Shown: positions 18,767 to 27,448 of the stretch, one piece after another
Numbering within the stretch: position 1 is the first letter of the stretch
Layout of the letters: each line of letters opens with the position of its first letter
NCBI RefSeq assembly: GCF_000166135.1
Contig: NC_014666.1
Span: 2,232,001 to 2,296,000, forward strand
Length of the DNA: 64,000 nt
Reading direction: 5' to 3'
Source: Pseudofrankia inefficax
Lineage (GTDB): Bacteria > Actinomycetota > Actinomycetes > Frankiales > Frankiaceae
Position numbers and translations under genes: made by a program
The notes under the pieces: generated by a model
What the model was told of the DNA's origin: nothing
Seen by the model: the letters and a program-made list of their open reading frames with translations, nothing else
Database searches by the model: none

Positions 18767-19152
18767 GCAGGGCTCCTTCCCGCGCCGCGCGGTGCCCGGC
18801 TGCCGGGTCGCGGCCAGGCCGGGTGGGGGCGCGAGGGCGATCCGACGGGCCGTGGGTGGTCGGGACCCGTCAGGTTGGTGACCGACTGGTCGGTCGGGGT
18901 CGAGTCATGCCAGGCTGCCATGGAGTCGGCCCGAATGCACCGAGATCGCCTACGTGGTCGCGAAACCACGCGTTGACGCGGTGGACATCCGCCGTTGGCC
19001 GCGGGACGTCCGGTGCCAGGCGCGGGTGGCGCGAGTCACGAAGCGTCGGACCAGGCCAGACGCCCCAACGCCCGGCCGACACGCCGAACGATGGTCACAG
19101 AAACGAGCAATCCGCCCACGGTGCGCCGGGAGCGCCCCTAGGGTTGGCGGCG
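18767..19152. other. upstream region of the MaoC pair and of the secreted Ig-like protein gene
   Basis: 386 bases without a gene between divergent units. Apart from the palindrome at 18881-18894 I see nothing distinctive. Confidence 0.5.
18881..18894. promoter_or_regulatory. palindromic operator candidate ACCGAC-TG-GTCGGT
   Basis: A perfect 6+6 inverted repeat with a two-base centre, the form typical of TetR-family operators controlling fatty-acid catabolism. It lies between the half-dehydratase gene and the divergent secreted protein. No regulator gene is adjacent, so the binding protein would be encoded elsewhere. Confidence 0.5.
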
Positions 19153-20358
19153 ATGGAGCAACGATCGGCGGGGGAGCGGCAGCGCGTCGGGGGCCTCAAC
19201 CGGCGCGGCAACGCCGTCGGCGGCGACAGTCCGGCAAGCCGGACCGATCCGGGCGGAAGGTTCGGCACCGAGGGCGTCCGCGCGATGGGCGCACGGACCG
19301 GCCCGCACTCCGTGCCGCTGGCGATGCGGTCCGACTCCGGGTCGGATCCGGCGCCCGGGCGGCACCGGTCGCCCTGGGGGCGCTCGGGCCGGATCCTGCC
19401 GATCCGGTGGGGCCGGATCGTCGTCGGCTGCCTGGTGGCCCTCGGCGTCGTCGTCGGGATCCTCGGCTTCGCGCTGGTCAGCCGGGGCGGTAACGGCGGG
19501 CGCGCCGACACGGCGAGCTCCGGCTCGACGGGCCGCCAGCCGGGCGCCAGCAACCCGGTCGCCGTCGTGGCCCCGTCGCCGGCGCAGGCCGGGGCCCCGT
19601 CCGGTGAGACCAGCGGCGTCGCCAGCCCGGCTCCCGGGGTCCAGGAGGTCCTCCCGGGCCAGCTGTCGTCCGCTCCGCCGGCACCGACGTCACCGCCCAG
19701 CGCGGCCGTCAAGGTCACCCAACCGGGCCCACGGCCCGCCGGACCGGTGCTCACCCTCGGCCGGACCAGCGTCGATCTCGGGTCCGTCGACTCGACCGAC
19801 AGCGTCGACCTGACGGCCACGGGCACCACGGCCGTCGACCTCCGGATCGGCGGTGGCCTTCCGTCCTGGCTCACGGCGGTCCCGCGGACCACCCACCTCG
19901 ACCCCGGCTTCCGGACCGAGCTGGTGATCACCCTGGACCGGTCGGCGGCCCCGGTCGGCCAGATCAGCGTCCCGATCAACGTGACGGTCGCGACGGGAAC
20001 CGGGGGCGGCACCATCCAGGTCACCGGCGCGGTCACCGCCGGCCCGAAGATCCTCTCGGTGACCCCGCCCTCGCTGCGGCCGCAGGCCTGCGCCACCGAC
20101 CAGGCACCCGCCACCGGCCCGCTGACGGTGCAGGTCCAGGACGCGATCGGCATGGCCGGGGGAACCGTCACGGTCACCACCGCCGACGGCACGACGACGC
20201 TCAGCCTCCAGCTCGCGACCTCGACGGACGACCAGTCCACCTGGACCGCGTCCCTCGGCCCGGCCCCCGCCGGCACCCTGGGCTACACCATCACCGTCAA
20301 GGACCTGAACAGCCGGACCGCGTCCCAGCAGGGCTCGTTCACCGTCGCTGCCTGCTAG
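19153..20358 (+). CDS. single-pass membrane-anchored protein with extracytoplasmic Ig-like region
   Basis: A 401-residue protein with no recognised family. Residues 1-80 are basic, Gly/Ser-rich and cytoplasmic. One membrane segment follows at about 85-112 (IVVGCLVALGVVVGILGFALV), then a Ser/Pro/Ala-rich linker of about 90 residues. The outer part has two beta-rich regions. One (LTLGRTSVDLGSVDSTDSVDLTA, LPSWLTAVPRTTHLDPG) resembles a BACON/Ig-like repeat. The other begins at KILSVTPPSLRPQ and has a cysteine near each end (QACATDQ and the terminal AAC), possibly disulfide-linked. It is probably a cell-surface or secreted structural protein. It stands alone and is followed by a long region without genes. 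Confidence 0.65.
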   Translation: MEQRSAGERQRVGGLNRRGNAVGGDSPASRTDPGGRFGTEGVRAMGARTGPHSVPLAMRSDSGSDPAPGRHRSPWGRSGRILPIRWGRIVVGCLVALGVVVGILGFALVSRGGNGGRADTASSGSTGRQPGASNPVAVVAPSPAQAGAPSGETSGVASPAPGVQEVLPGQLSSAPPAPTSPPSAAVKVTQPGPRPAGPVLTLGRTSVDLGSVDSTDSVDLTATGTTAVDLRIGGGLPSWLTAVPRTTHLDPGFRTELVITLDRSAAPVGQISVPINVTVATGTGGGTIQVTGAVTAGPKILSVTPPSLRPQACATDQAPATGPLTVQVQDAIGMAGGTVTVTTADGTTTLSLQLATSTDDQSTWTASLGPAPAGTLGYTITVKDLNSRTASQQGSFTVAAC

Positions 20359-20628
20359 CCGGGCTGCCCCGGGCGAGAGTCCCCCGGTCCCGGCGATCCC
20401 TTGATCACTGCTTGGCCCTCCGGTGGGCTCTGCTTGCCCGTTCGGGCCTTGAGGCTGGGCGAGTCCTTACCTGCGCCGGGCGGTTTCCGGCGGAGAACAG
20501 TCAACCATTCAGACCGTATGTTGTGGCCCTCCGGTGCGCCGTGTGGAAACGTTGACGGGAACGTCTCCGATGGCCTGGAAAAGCCGATCGAGGCTTGTCT
20601 GATTCCGCACGAGGTGCCACTATCCAAG

Positions 20629-20669
20629 GAGAGTGCCGCCTGGTACCCCCCGAGCCAGGCGGCACTCTC
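20629..20669. terminator. strong hairpin, terminator or structured RNA
   Basis: Perfect 15-bp arms (GAGAGTGCCGCCTGG and its complement) around an 11-base C-rich loop, 270 bases after the nearest upstream stop codon. It is too far away to be that gene's ordinary terminator unless the transcript has a long 3' end, so an independent small RNA is also possible. Confidence 0.55.
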
Positions 20670-21195
20670 ATGCCCGGACAAGTCCCTGTCGCCCAACGCT
20701 TCTCGTGCCGTGGGCCGGCGCCGACGATGGCCGGCCGCGCCCCAGTCGGGGGCCGGTCACGACATGACGCGAACGCCGGCTGGCGCCGGATTCGGGCCTC
20801 GGAGGTTATTGCCCCGGCAACGAATTCCGGTCAATTCGAGGTTCGATTGGACCTCTTTCCCCGTGGATCGTCCGTGCCGCCCGCACGGGCGGACGACGGT
20901 CCTGTCGCGTCGGCGACGACAGCCTGCGCGTCGTCCTCGCCGGCCGTGCTGCTCCGCAGGCCGTGGTCCGCATGGCGGCCCGCTCCCGGTCGCGCGGGCC
21001 CGGTCCGAGTGATGGCACCGGTAACCAGGTGTGGCGCGAGGCGACCAGGCGCCGCGACCGCGGGACATCAACGACCCCACCCGGCCCCACCAGGTCGGCC
21101 AGCCCCTCGCCGGCCACACCGACGTCCTGTGGTGGGTGGGTTGCTGCTACTCGGGAGTGGGACAACTGCCTGGAACTACTGGCCCCGCTAGGCGG

Positions 21196-21225
21196 GTACC
21201 GGGGTCCGATTTGTATCCCCGGTAC
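21196..21225 (+). promoter_or_regulatory. inverted repeat in front of the TerD gene
   Basis: GTACCGGGG and CCCCGGTAC flank a 12-base AT-richer centre, ending 14 bases before the ATG at 21240. It could be an operator or a 5' leader hairpin. Confidence 0.45.
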
Positions 21226-21239
21226 TAGGCTTTGTGGGC

Positions 21240-21821
21240 ATGGCCTCCGTGTCTTTGTCCAAGGGCGGCAATGTCTCGCTGAGCAAGGCCGCACCGAACC
21301 TGACCGCAGTCACCGTCGGCCTGGGCTGGCAGGTGCGCCAGACGTCGGGGGCGGCGTATGACCTCGACGCCTCCGCGATCGTGCTGGACGACCGAGGCCG
21401 GGTGCTGTCCGACCAGTACTTCGTCTTCTTCAACAACCTGATCAGCCCGGACGGCAGTGTGCAGCATCTGGGCGACAACCTGGTCGGCGGCGGCGGGGGC
21501 GACGACGAGCAGATCACCATCGACCTGCGCACCCTGAACGCGCAGGCCGCGAAGGTCGTGTTCGCCGTGTCGATCTACGAGGCCGACGTGCGGCGCCAGA
21601 CCTTCGGCCAGGTGCGGGACGCGTTCATCCGCGTCAGCGACTCCGCGTCGGGCCTGGAGATCGCCCGGTACGACCTCACCGAGGACGCGTCGACGGAGAC
21701 CGCGATGCTGTTCGGCGAGTTGTACCGGTACGGCGGCGAGTGGAAGTTCCGCGCGGTCGGCCAGGGCTACGCCTCCGGCCTGCGTGGCATCGCGGTCGAC
21801 TTCGGCGTCAACGTCGCCTGA
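21240..21821 (+). CDS. TerD-family calcium-binding stress protein
   Basis: A 193-residue TerD/CABP protein of normal length. It starts MASVSLSKGGNVSLSKAAP as in the family. It carries the acidic calcium-site motif LDASAIVLDDRGRVLSDQYFVFFNN, with GDNLVGGGGGDDEQITIDL following, and a C-terminal repeat of the fold ending in GLRGIAVDFGVNV. TerD proteins are cytoplasmic and linked to tellurite, oxidative and phage stress; in actinomycetes many copies serve in development and calcium signalling. The ATG at 21240 is preferred to the in-frame GTG at 21234 because it matches the family start. It appears to stand alone, with an inverted repeat upstream. Confidence 0.92.
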   Translation: MASVSLSKGGNVSLSKAAPNLTAVTVGLGWQVRQTSGAAYDLDASAIVLDDRGRVLSDQYFVFFNNLISPDGSVQHLGDNLVGGGGGDDEQITIDLRTLNAQAAKVVFAVSIYEADVRRQTFGQVRDAFIRVSDSASGLEIARYDLTEDASTETAMLFGELYRYGGEWKFRAVGQGYASGLRGIAVDFGVNVA

Positions 21822-22186
21822 GCCCGGGCGGCTCGGGCTGGCCGACGCGCGCCGCCCGGCAGCGGGCCGGCCCGCCCGGCAGCCATGGCCGCGTGACGGC
21901 CAAGCTGCCTGACGAGCGTGGGCCGTCCGACGGTCCGGGCTGCCCGAAGGCCGGCGCCGTCCGAAGAGTTCGGTCTCCCTGACGACCCCCATGTTTTGCC
22001 GGGCCGCCTGATTACCGGTTCTTTACTGTCCATTCTCTGACGGCTTCTTTGCCGAAAACGGGAAAGTCGTTCGGCGAAATCGCCGGTAGCGTCCAGTCCG
22101 ACAGAAAGCCGGGTGGTCCTCGGTGGCCGCGCGGCCGGTGACGGTCCCGCTCGCACGGGGCCGGCCGGGTGGATTGGGGAGCTCCC

Positions 22187-22987
22187 GTGGCGGACAAGGT
22201 GGCGCCGACGGAGGTGGCGCGGGCGGCGGAGGCCCGCGGCCTCGGCCGGCTGGAGAGCTGGCACACGCCGGGCTGGTCGGCGGTCGTCCCGCCCGTCCTG
22301 GGTGCCGGCATGATCGTGTTCGGCGTCGTGCTGTGCGTCGCCGACCTGACGGTGCTGGCGACGGTGCTCGGGGTGCTGTTCGTGGGCGCCGGCGGCGTCC
22401 TGATCCATGTGGGCGTGAAGGCCGTCGAGTGGACCTACGTCCACGAGGGCGGCCTGGTCGCCCGGTCGCTGACGAGGCGCACACCCCTGGCGTTTGCCTG
22501 GTCGGACGTCGTCCATCTCGGCAGTTCCTGGACGAAGCGGTATGTGAACGGTTCCTATACCGGAATGTATGGCAACTACGTCTTTCACCTGCCGCAGGGC
22601 CGCCGGATTTCACTGACGTTCAACGCGGCCCCGCGTGACGTCGACAAGCTTCCGCGGCACATCGAGGGCAGGATCGCCCTTCAGCAGCTTCCGAGCAGGG
22701 TCGCCTGGCTGCGCGCCGGGCAGGATGTCGATTTCGGCGCCTTCACGCTGGGCCCGGCGGGGATCAGCGCCGACGGCCGGAACCTGACCTGGCCCGGCAT
22801 CGCCGCCGCCGACGTCACGAAGGGCGTGCTGACCATCACCGCTCGGTCGGGCGGGACGCTGCTGGCGAGACCGGTGAAGAAGGTGCTCGACTTCCAGGTC
22901 TTCTTCTGGCTGTTCGAGCGGGTCGTCGGCCAGCCCAGCTGGCAGCACGCGCTGGCCCAGCTGGAGGCGACTCGCGAGGCGTCGTGA
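22187..22987 (+). CDS. two-helix membrane protein, DUF6585-like
   Basis: A 266-residue protein with two adjacent membrane helices (AVVPPVLGAGMIVFGVVLCVADL and LATVLGVLFVGAGGVLIHVGV) after a 30-residue cytoplasmic start. A PH-like beta-rich region follows: WTYVHEGGLVARSLTRR, then a long FAWSDVVHLGSSWTKRYVNG strand, then IRAGQ-type repeats ending FFWLFERVVGQPSW. The arrangement resembles actinobacterial DUF6585 proteins of unknown function; I hold that family name loosely. GGGGA at 22176-22180 supports the GTG at 22187 over the one at 22169. A stretch of lower GC (about 22000-22110) precedes the gene and probably holds its promoter. Confidence 0.6.
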   Translation: MADKVAPTEVARAAEARGLGRLESWHTPGWSAVVPPVLGAGMIVFGVVLCVADLTVLATVLGVLFVGAGGVLIHVGVKAVEWTYVHEGGLVARSLTRRTPLAFAWSDVVHLGSSWTKRYVNGSYTGMYGNYVFHLPQGRRISLTFNAAPRDVDKLPRHIEGRIALQQLPSRVAWLRAGQDVDFGAFTLGPAGISADGRNLTWPGIAAADVTKGVLTITARSGGTLLARPVKKVLDFQVFFWLFERVVGQPSWQHALAQLEATREAS

Positions 22988-23128
22988 CCAGGACCGGCCC
23001 TCGCCGCGCCCGACGAGCCGGGCCGCGGACGCGGGGCCCGGGGGTTGCCGCTCCGTGCCGACCTCCGGGTCTCGCCTACCTCCGGTGCCGCCCGGGTACC
23101 GGCCTCGTCCGGGCCGGGAACGGGCCGG

Positions 23129-23488
23129 TCAGCGGAAGCGGTCGACGAACGGGAGCCGGGACCCCGGCTCGGCCAGCCGGCGCACGACCCGGGGACGGTG
23201 GCCGACGACCATGACCCGGATCGTGCGGGTGTTCGCGTCGACCCGGTAGAGGATGCGCCAGTGGTGCTCGGTCGCCTCGAACATCGTCGATGACGGGGTC
23301 GCGCCCTGCTCGCCGTGGTTGCGGGCGGTCTTCGCCGTCTGCTCGCCGAGCGGCCGGCCGGCCTTGTAGGGGTCCCGGAGCAGCGCGCCGTCCAGGAACC
23401 GCCGGACGTCGACGGCGACCAGCTCGGGCAGCCGCTCAAGGTCCTTCTGCGCCGACGGCGCGAGCACGATCCGGAACTTCTCGCTCAC
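23129..23488 (-). CDS. RelE/ParE-family toxin without a visible antitoxin
   Basis: A 119-residue protein with the RelE/ParE layout. The N-terminal FRIVLAPSAQKDLERLPELVAVDVRRFLDGAL is a beta strand plus two helices. It is followed by a GRPLGE turn and the core strands HWRILYRVDANTRTIRVMVVGHRPRVVR; arginines in the last strands correspond to the RNase-active surface of RelE. I find no HTH or Phd/RelB-like antitoxin frame in the 190 bases upstream. The downstream neighbour is the convergent DUF6585-like gene. It may be a solitary toxin, a neutralised remnant, or dependent on an antitoxin encoded elsewhere. Confidence 0.8.
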   Translation of the reverse strand: MSEKFRIVLAPSAQKDLERLPELVAVDVRRFLDGALLRDPYKAGRPLGEQTAKTARNHGEQGATPSSTMFEATEHHWRILYRVDANTRTIRVMVVGHRPRVVRRLAEPGSRLPFVDRFR

Positions 23489-23678
23489 GGCCCGGCCAGC
23501 CCGGACGGCGCCGGCGCGCGGCGCGCCTCGGCGGGGGGAACAGGCACGAGCCGATCATAGGCGAATCAGGCCCTTCCGGTCCGCGTCCTGCCCGAGAGCG
23601 CCGCCGCGGTCCCGGTCGGCCGCGACCCGGCCAGGGGCACACGGGTTCCCGCGCCGGCCCCGTGCGGTCGGCCCGCGC

Positions 23679-24401
23679 CTAGGCGTAGGCGGCGCGGACC
23701 GTGGCCGGCGTCAGGTCACCGATGTGCTCGACCCGGACGGCGGCGAGCGCGACCGCCTCGGCCGACGGTGGGAAGTGCGGGTTCGGGACGACGACCACCG
23801 GCATGCCTGCGGCGGCAGCGGCCCGCACGCCGTTGGTCGAGTCCTCCACGGCGACGCACCGGCCGGCCTCGATGCCGAGCCGGCGGGCGGCCTCCAGATA
23901 GACGTCCGGCGCGGGCTTGCCCCGGGCGACCTCCTCGGAGGAGACGAACGTCCGGAACGCGTCGGCGAGCCCGGCGACGCGCAGCACCCGCTCGATGATC
24001 ACCCGTGGCGACGACGACGCGACGGCCAGCGGCAGCCCGGCGGCGAGCGCCCGCACGGCGTCGACCGCCCCGTCGATGAGCGGCGGCGCCTCGCCGTACC
24101 GCTCGCCGAGCCGGTGCAGCACCTCGGCGGCCACCTCGTCGGCCGTCATCCCGATGCCCAGCCCGACCAGGTAGGCGGCCCACTCCGGCGTCGACATGCC
24201 CATCATCGCCCGGGTGCTGTCGGGCAGCCAGGTCCCGCCGCGCTCGGCGACCAGCCGCCTGCGGATCTCGTCCCAGACCTGCTCGGAGTCGATCAGCACG
24301 CCGTCGAGATCGAAGATCACCGCCGTCGGGCCGTCGGCGCGGCCGCCCGTCTCGCCGTCGCCCGCCGTCACGCCGTCCGCCGTCACGCCGTCCGCCACCA
24401 T
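23679..24401 (-). CDS. HAD-superfamily phosphatase/phosphoglucomutase-like hydrolase
   Basis: A 240-residue HAD subfamily I hydrolase. Motif I is VIFDLDGVLIDSE with the nucleophile Asp, motif II is LAVASSSPR, the motif III lysine is in ARGKPAPDVYLEAARRLG, and motif IV is CVAVEDSTNGVRAAAAAGM. A helical cap (about residues 45-110) places it with beta-phosphoglucomutase and small sugar-phosphate phosphatases. The first 25 residues contain a VTADGVTAGDG repeat and are not part of the fold, so translation may begin later. The substrate cannot be read from sequence. It is in line with a CoA-binding protein gene about 70 bases downstream in map position but upstream in transcription. Confidence 0.88.
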   Translation of the reverse strand: MVADGVTADGVTAGDGETGGRADGPTAVIFDLDGVLIDSEQVWDEIRRRLVAERGGTWLPDSTRAMMGMSTPEWAAYLVGLGIGMTADEVAAEVLHRLGERYGEAPPLIDGAVDAVRALAAGLPLAVASSSPRVIIERVLRVAGLADAFRTFVSSEEVARGKPAPDVYLEAARRLGIEAGRCVAVEDSTNGVRAAAAAGMPVVVVPNPHFPPSAEAVALAAVRVEHIGDLTPATVRAAYA

Positions 24402-24471
24402 GGCTCCATCGTCGCGCCTCGGCCCACCGGGCGGGCCGAGGGCCGGGCGCGCCGTGGGCCGGGTGGTCGGG

Positions 24472-24915
24472 CTACCAGCCGACGAGCGGGGCCTCGATCT
24501 TGGGGCAGGTGTCCATGACGACCCGCAGGCCGGCCCGCTCGGCGCGGGCCGCGGCCGCGTCGTCGCGTACGCCCAGCTGCAGCCAGACGCCCTTGGCCCC
24601 GGCGGCGATCGCGTCGTCGACCACCGGGCCGGCGAGCTCCGAGCGGACGAACACGTCCACGACGTCGACCGGGAACGGGATGTCGGTCACCGCCGCGTAG
24701 CCCTGCTCGCCGGCGATCGTCGGCTTCGACGGATGCACCGGGATCACCCGCTTGCCGTGCTCCCGCAGGTACCGCGCGATCTGGTAGGCGACCCGGCTCG
24801 TGTTGGTCGACAGCCCGACGACCGCCCAGGTGTGGGTGTCGGCCAGCATCCCGCGGACTGTCTCGTCGTCTCCGTAGCGCATGTCCGGGGCAACCGCCGC
24901 GGCGGGCCGCGTCAT
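24472..24915 (-). CDS. CoA-binding domain protein (YccU-like)
   Basis: A 147-residue stand-alone CoA_binding Rossmann protein. After a short tail it reads WAVVGLSTNTSRVAYQIARYLREHGKRVIPVHPSKPTIAGE, continues with VDVVDVFVRSELAGPVVDDAIAAGAKGVWLQLGV, and ends in VVMDTCPKIEAPLVGW. This is the same fold as the CoA-binding part of succinyl-CoA synthetase. Members are widespread and bind CoA or acyl-CoA without a defined reaction. The conserved Cys in MDTCPK near the end can be modified in relatives. It lies between a GT-C-like membrane protein gene and the HAD hydrolase, all on the same strand, and could be co-transcribed with either. Confidence 0.88.
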   Translation of the reverse strand: MTRPAAAVAPDMRYGDDETVRGMLADTHTWAVVGLSTNTSRVAYQIARYLREHGKRVIPVHPSKPTIAGEQGYAAVTDIPFPVDVVDVFVRSELAGPVVDDAIAAGAKGVWLQLGVRDDAAAARAERAGLRVVMDTCPKIEAPLVGW

Positions 24916-24981
24916 CCCGCCGCGCCGCGCCGTCCAGCCGCCCGGGTGGCCGCGGCCGAGCCGGGTCGGGTCGGGTCGGGG

Positions 24982-26892
24982 TCAGCCGAGCCGGCGGGGC
25001 GGCGGCGGGTCGGCCGGCCGGGACAGGACGAACTGGCGGATCGCCAGGGCCGCCGCGGGCGGGAAGAGGACCAGCACCGGCAGCAGGTAGCGGTAGTCGA
25101 AGCAGACCGTCGCCGACGGGACGACCAGCACCGTCACCCCCAGGGCGACCAGCAGCGCGCAGTCGGCGCTGAGCCGGCGGCGCTCGGCGACCACCGGGTC
25201 CTGGTTGGCCCGGCGGTGCCGGCGCGCGGCACGCCGTTCGGCCCGGCGGGACGGGAACGGCGGGCCTCCGCCGCGCCCCGCCGGCCCGCCGCCGCCCTCC
25301 GTCCGGGCGGCGGTCGCCGGGTCGGCAAGGAAGGGATCGCCCAGCCCGAGCGCCGCCAGGCCCTCCAGCGCGGGCCTGGGGGCGCCCCGGGGGCCCGGCC
25401 CGGGTTCCGCGTAGGCCGCGGCCGTGACGACCGCTGGCGGCCCGTCCAGCGCCCACGGCCGGCGCAGACCCCGGCCGGACAGGCGGGGGCGCGGGAGGCC
25501 GAGGCCGGTGGCGACGAGGGCGAGCACGACGAGAACCGCGAGCAGCGGACCCGGCGTGTAGCCGAACCGTTGGTAGGCGCGCAGCCAGCCGGCCGCGGGC
25601 TCGTTGATCACCCTGGCCGGGTGCCCGCCGTCGAGGTCGAGCAGCGGGACGCTGGTGTGCCAGTAGTACGGCGGGTCCGCGGTCGGGAACCGCCACGAGC
25701 CGACCGGCCAGTCGCGGTAGCCGGTGCTCCGGCCGGGCAGGAAGTAGTGCCCGACGTCGGCGGCGACCATGCGGGCGTAGTCCGCCGGCTGGCGCAGGAT
25801 CACCTGGTGGGCGAAGTCGGCCAGGACCGCGTTCTTGTGCTGCTCGCTGCCCGTCAGCTGGAACCGGGGGCTGGTGTCGGCCCAGACGTAGTAGTTCGGG
25901 CCGGGCCGGGCCGCCGGCGAGTGCGGTGAGCAGAGGCCGAGCTGCTCCGTCGTCAGGTCCAGCCTGGAGCAGTCCGCGATCGGGGCGACCCGGCCGTACA
26001 GCCAGGCGGCGTCGCCCCCGGTCAGCGCGTAGCTGCCGTGGTAGCTGTGGAACCAGCCCGCGTAGGCCGCGAGCGGCGCGGCGAGGACCACCGAGAATGC
26101 CGCGAGCCGCAGCCAGCCCAGCCGCCGGACCAGCACGTAGGCGAGAGCCAGCACGCCGAGCACGACACCGAGGGTCCGTACCAGGCCGGCCCCGGCGAGC
26201 AGCCCGCCGGCCAGCCCGCACGCGAGTACCGACGGCCGCGGCGACCAGAGCAGCGCCACCAGGGCCGCGACCAGCAGCGCCAGGAACAGCGTCTCCGCCA
26301 TGACGAAGTGCTCGATGTCGAGCTGGTAGGCGTCGAGCAGCACCGGAGTCGTGGCCAGCGCCGCGACCACCGGATGGGCCCGGCGGTGCACGAGCAGCGC
26401 GTACAGCGCCACGGCGATGGCCAGCCCGGCGAGGTGCTGGACGGCCGGCACGACGGCGAGGTGTCCCGCGTCGCCGAGCAGCCCCACGTCGCCGAGCAGT
26501 CGCAGCAGCACCGGGTAGCCGGCGGGCCGCATCGGGTCCGGCCGCGTCAGGTGGGCGAGCGTCAGGTAGGCGTATGAGTCCCCGGAGAACTCGAACGCCG
26601 GGCGGTAGGCGTACATCACCAGGACCCGCAGGGCCGCGCCGACGGCGAGCAGGACGGCGAACAGCCAGTGCCGGCGCGCGCCGGCCCCCAGGCGGGCCCA
26701 CAACGGGCGGCGTGGACCCGCCAGCGGCCCGTCGCCCGACGGGGCCTCGGCGCTCACCGGGGCCCCGACGGGTGTCCTGGGGATGGCCGTGACGCCCAGC
26801 AGCGTGGGCTCGTCGCCGGTCGGGCCGCCGGGCGTCGCCGCCGCGCGGGCGTTGTGCCCGTCCGGGCCCGTCGCCACGGCGTCGGTGGTCAT
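24982..26892 (-). CDS. polytopic membrane protein, probable GT-C glycosyltransferase
   Basis: A 636-residue membrane protein with roughly ten hydrophobic segments beginning near residue 75 (HWLFAVLLAVGAALRVLVMYAY). The loop after the first helix has FEFSGDSYAYLTLAHLTRPDPMRPAGYP, resembling the acidic, metal-binding first loop of GT-C mannosyl- and arabinosyl-transferases that use polyprenyl-phosphate sugars. A large outer loop (about residues 300-420, WFHSYHGSYALTGGDAAWLYGR) and a long Pro/Arg/Gly-rich cytoplasmic insert near the C-terminus are lineage-specific. The ATG at 26892 is chosen because GGAGGG stands six bases upstream; the open frame runs to 27000. The family is inferred from topology plus the GD motif only. 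Confidence 0.65.
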   Translation of the reverse strand: MTTDAVATGPDGHNARAAATPGGPTGDEPTLLGVTAIPRTPVGAPVSAEAPSGDGPLAGPRRPLWARLGAGARRHWLFAVLLAVGAALRVLVMYAYRPAFEFSGDSYAYLTLAHLTRPDPMRPAGYPVLLRLLGDVGLLGDAGHLAVVPAVQHLAGLAIAVALYALLVHRRAHPVVAALATTPVLLDAYQLDIEHFVMAETLFLALLVAALVALLWSPRPSVLACGLAGGLLAGAGLVRTLGVVLGVLALAYVLVRRLGWLRLAAFSVVLAAPLAAYAGWFHSYHGSYALTGGDAAWLYGRVAPIADCSRLDLTTEQLGLCSPHSPAARPGPNYYVWADTSPRFQLTGSEQHKNAVLADFAHQVILRQPADYARMVAADVGHYFLPGRSTGYRDWPVGSWRFPTADPPYYWHTSVPLLDLDGGHPARVINEPAAGWLRAYQRFGYTPGPLLAVLVVLALVATGLGLPRPRLSGRGLRRPWALDGPPAVVTAAAYAEPGPGPRGAPRPALEGLAALGLGDPFLADPATAARTEGGGGPAGRGGGPPFPSRRAERRAARRHRRANQDPVVAERRRLSADCALLVALGVTVLVVPSATVCFDYRYLLPVLVLFPPAAALAIRQFVLSRPADPPPPRRLG

Positions 26893-27448
26893 CGCGGGCC
26901 CTCCACCGTTCTCCCCGCCGAGGACCGTCGTCCCCGGGGCCGACCCCCGCGCCTCGATCACGTCCTCATGACCGCCAGTCACCAGCTGGAGCGCTCCCAC
27001 CCCGGCGGCCGCCGTGACGTGCCGTAGGGCGGCAGGTCGGTAACCTACCGTCGGCGCGCGGCGCGACCAATCGGTGTGGCCCGCCTTGTGCCGGTGATGT
27101 TCTTCTGGCGGTTTGGCTAGGTTTCTCCCGGGTCCCGGCCGATCGTGCCCCGACCAGGGAAAGCGGGGGGCGACGACGGTCGTCGGCGGCGGCCCGCGCG
27201 GCGGGGCTGTCGGGTTCGCGTCACGGCGCGGGCGAGCCGGCGGCGCCGTCGCCTTCGCAGTGGTCCCGCCGTTGGCTACGCACAGTAGTCAATCGACGAT
27301 CACTGTCGGGTCTACGGACACCCTCGGTGAAGGCTGGCCGAGCGTCCGGTACCCCTCTTTGGGCCAGTTTGGAACCCACCATGCAAACACGCCGAGGGCG
27401 CGGGCAGCAGGTCGTTGTGACGGCCCTAACCGGTAGGCGTAACGTCTG
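26893..27448. other. intergenic region between divergent membrane-protein and DUF5999 genes
   Basis: About 550 bases without a supported gene. A 107-residue frame at 27113-27436 has no recognisable pattern. The stretch 27270-27440 is less GC-rich and probably carries the DUF5999 promoter. Confidence 0.45.

Larger units (their letters stand above)
20359..21239. other. 880-base region without a convincing gene
   Basis: Open frames on both strands here are rich in Arg, Pro and Gly and match no pattern I recognise. Two copies of GGCCCTCCGGTG (near 20413 and 20525), a strong hairpin at 20629-20669 and a second hairpin at 21196-21225 just before the TerD gene are the only structure I can point to. 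Confidence 0.5.

Noticed and set aside
20595-21191. Long open frames in the gene-free region before the TerD gene
   Set aside because: Arg/Pro/Gly-rich readings on both strands with no motif and no good ribosome site.
24383-26701. A 772-codon minus-strand frame overlapping the GT-C-like and CoA-binding genes
   Set aside because: It is a Pro/Arg/Ala-rich out-of-frame reading. The alternative frames encode membrane helices and a clear CoA-binding domain.
27113-27436. A 107-codon plus-strand frame
   Set aside because: It has no recognisable pattern, poor codon bias, and lies in a likely promoter region.
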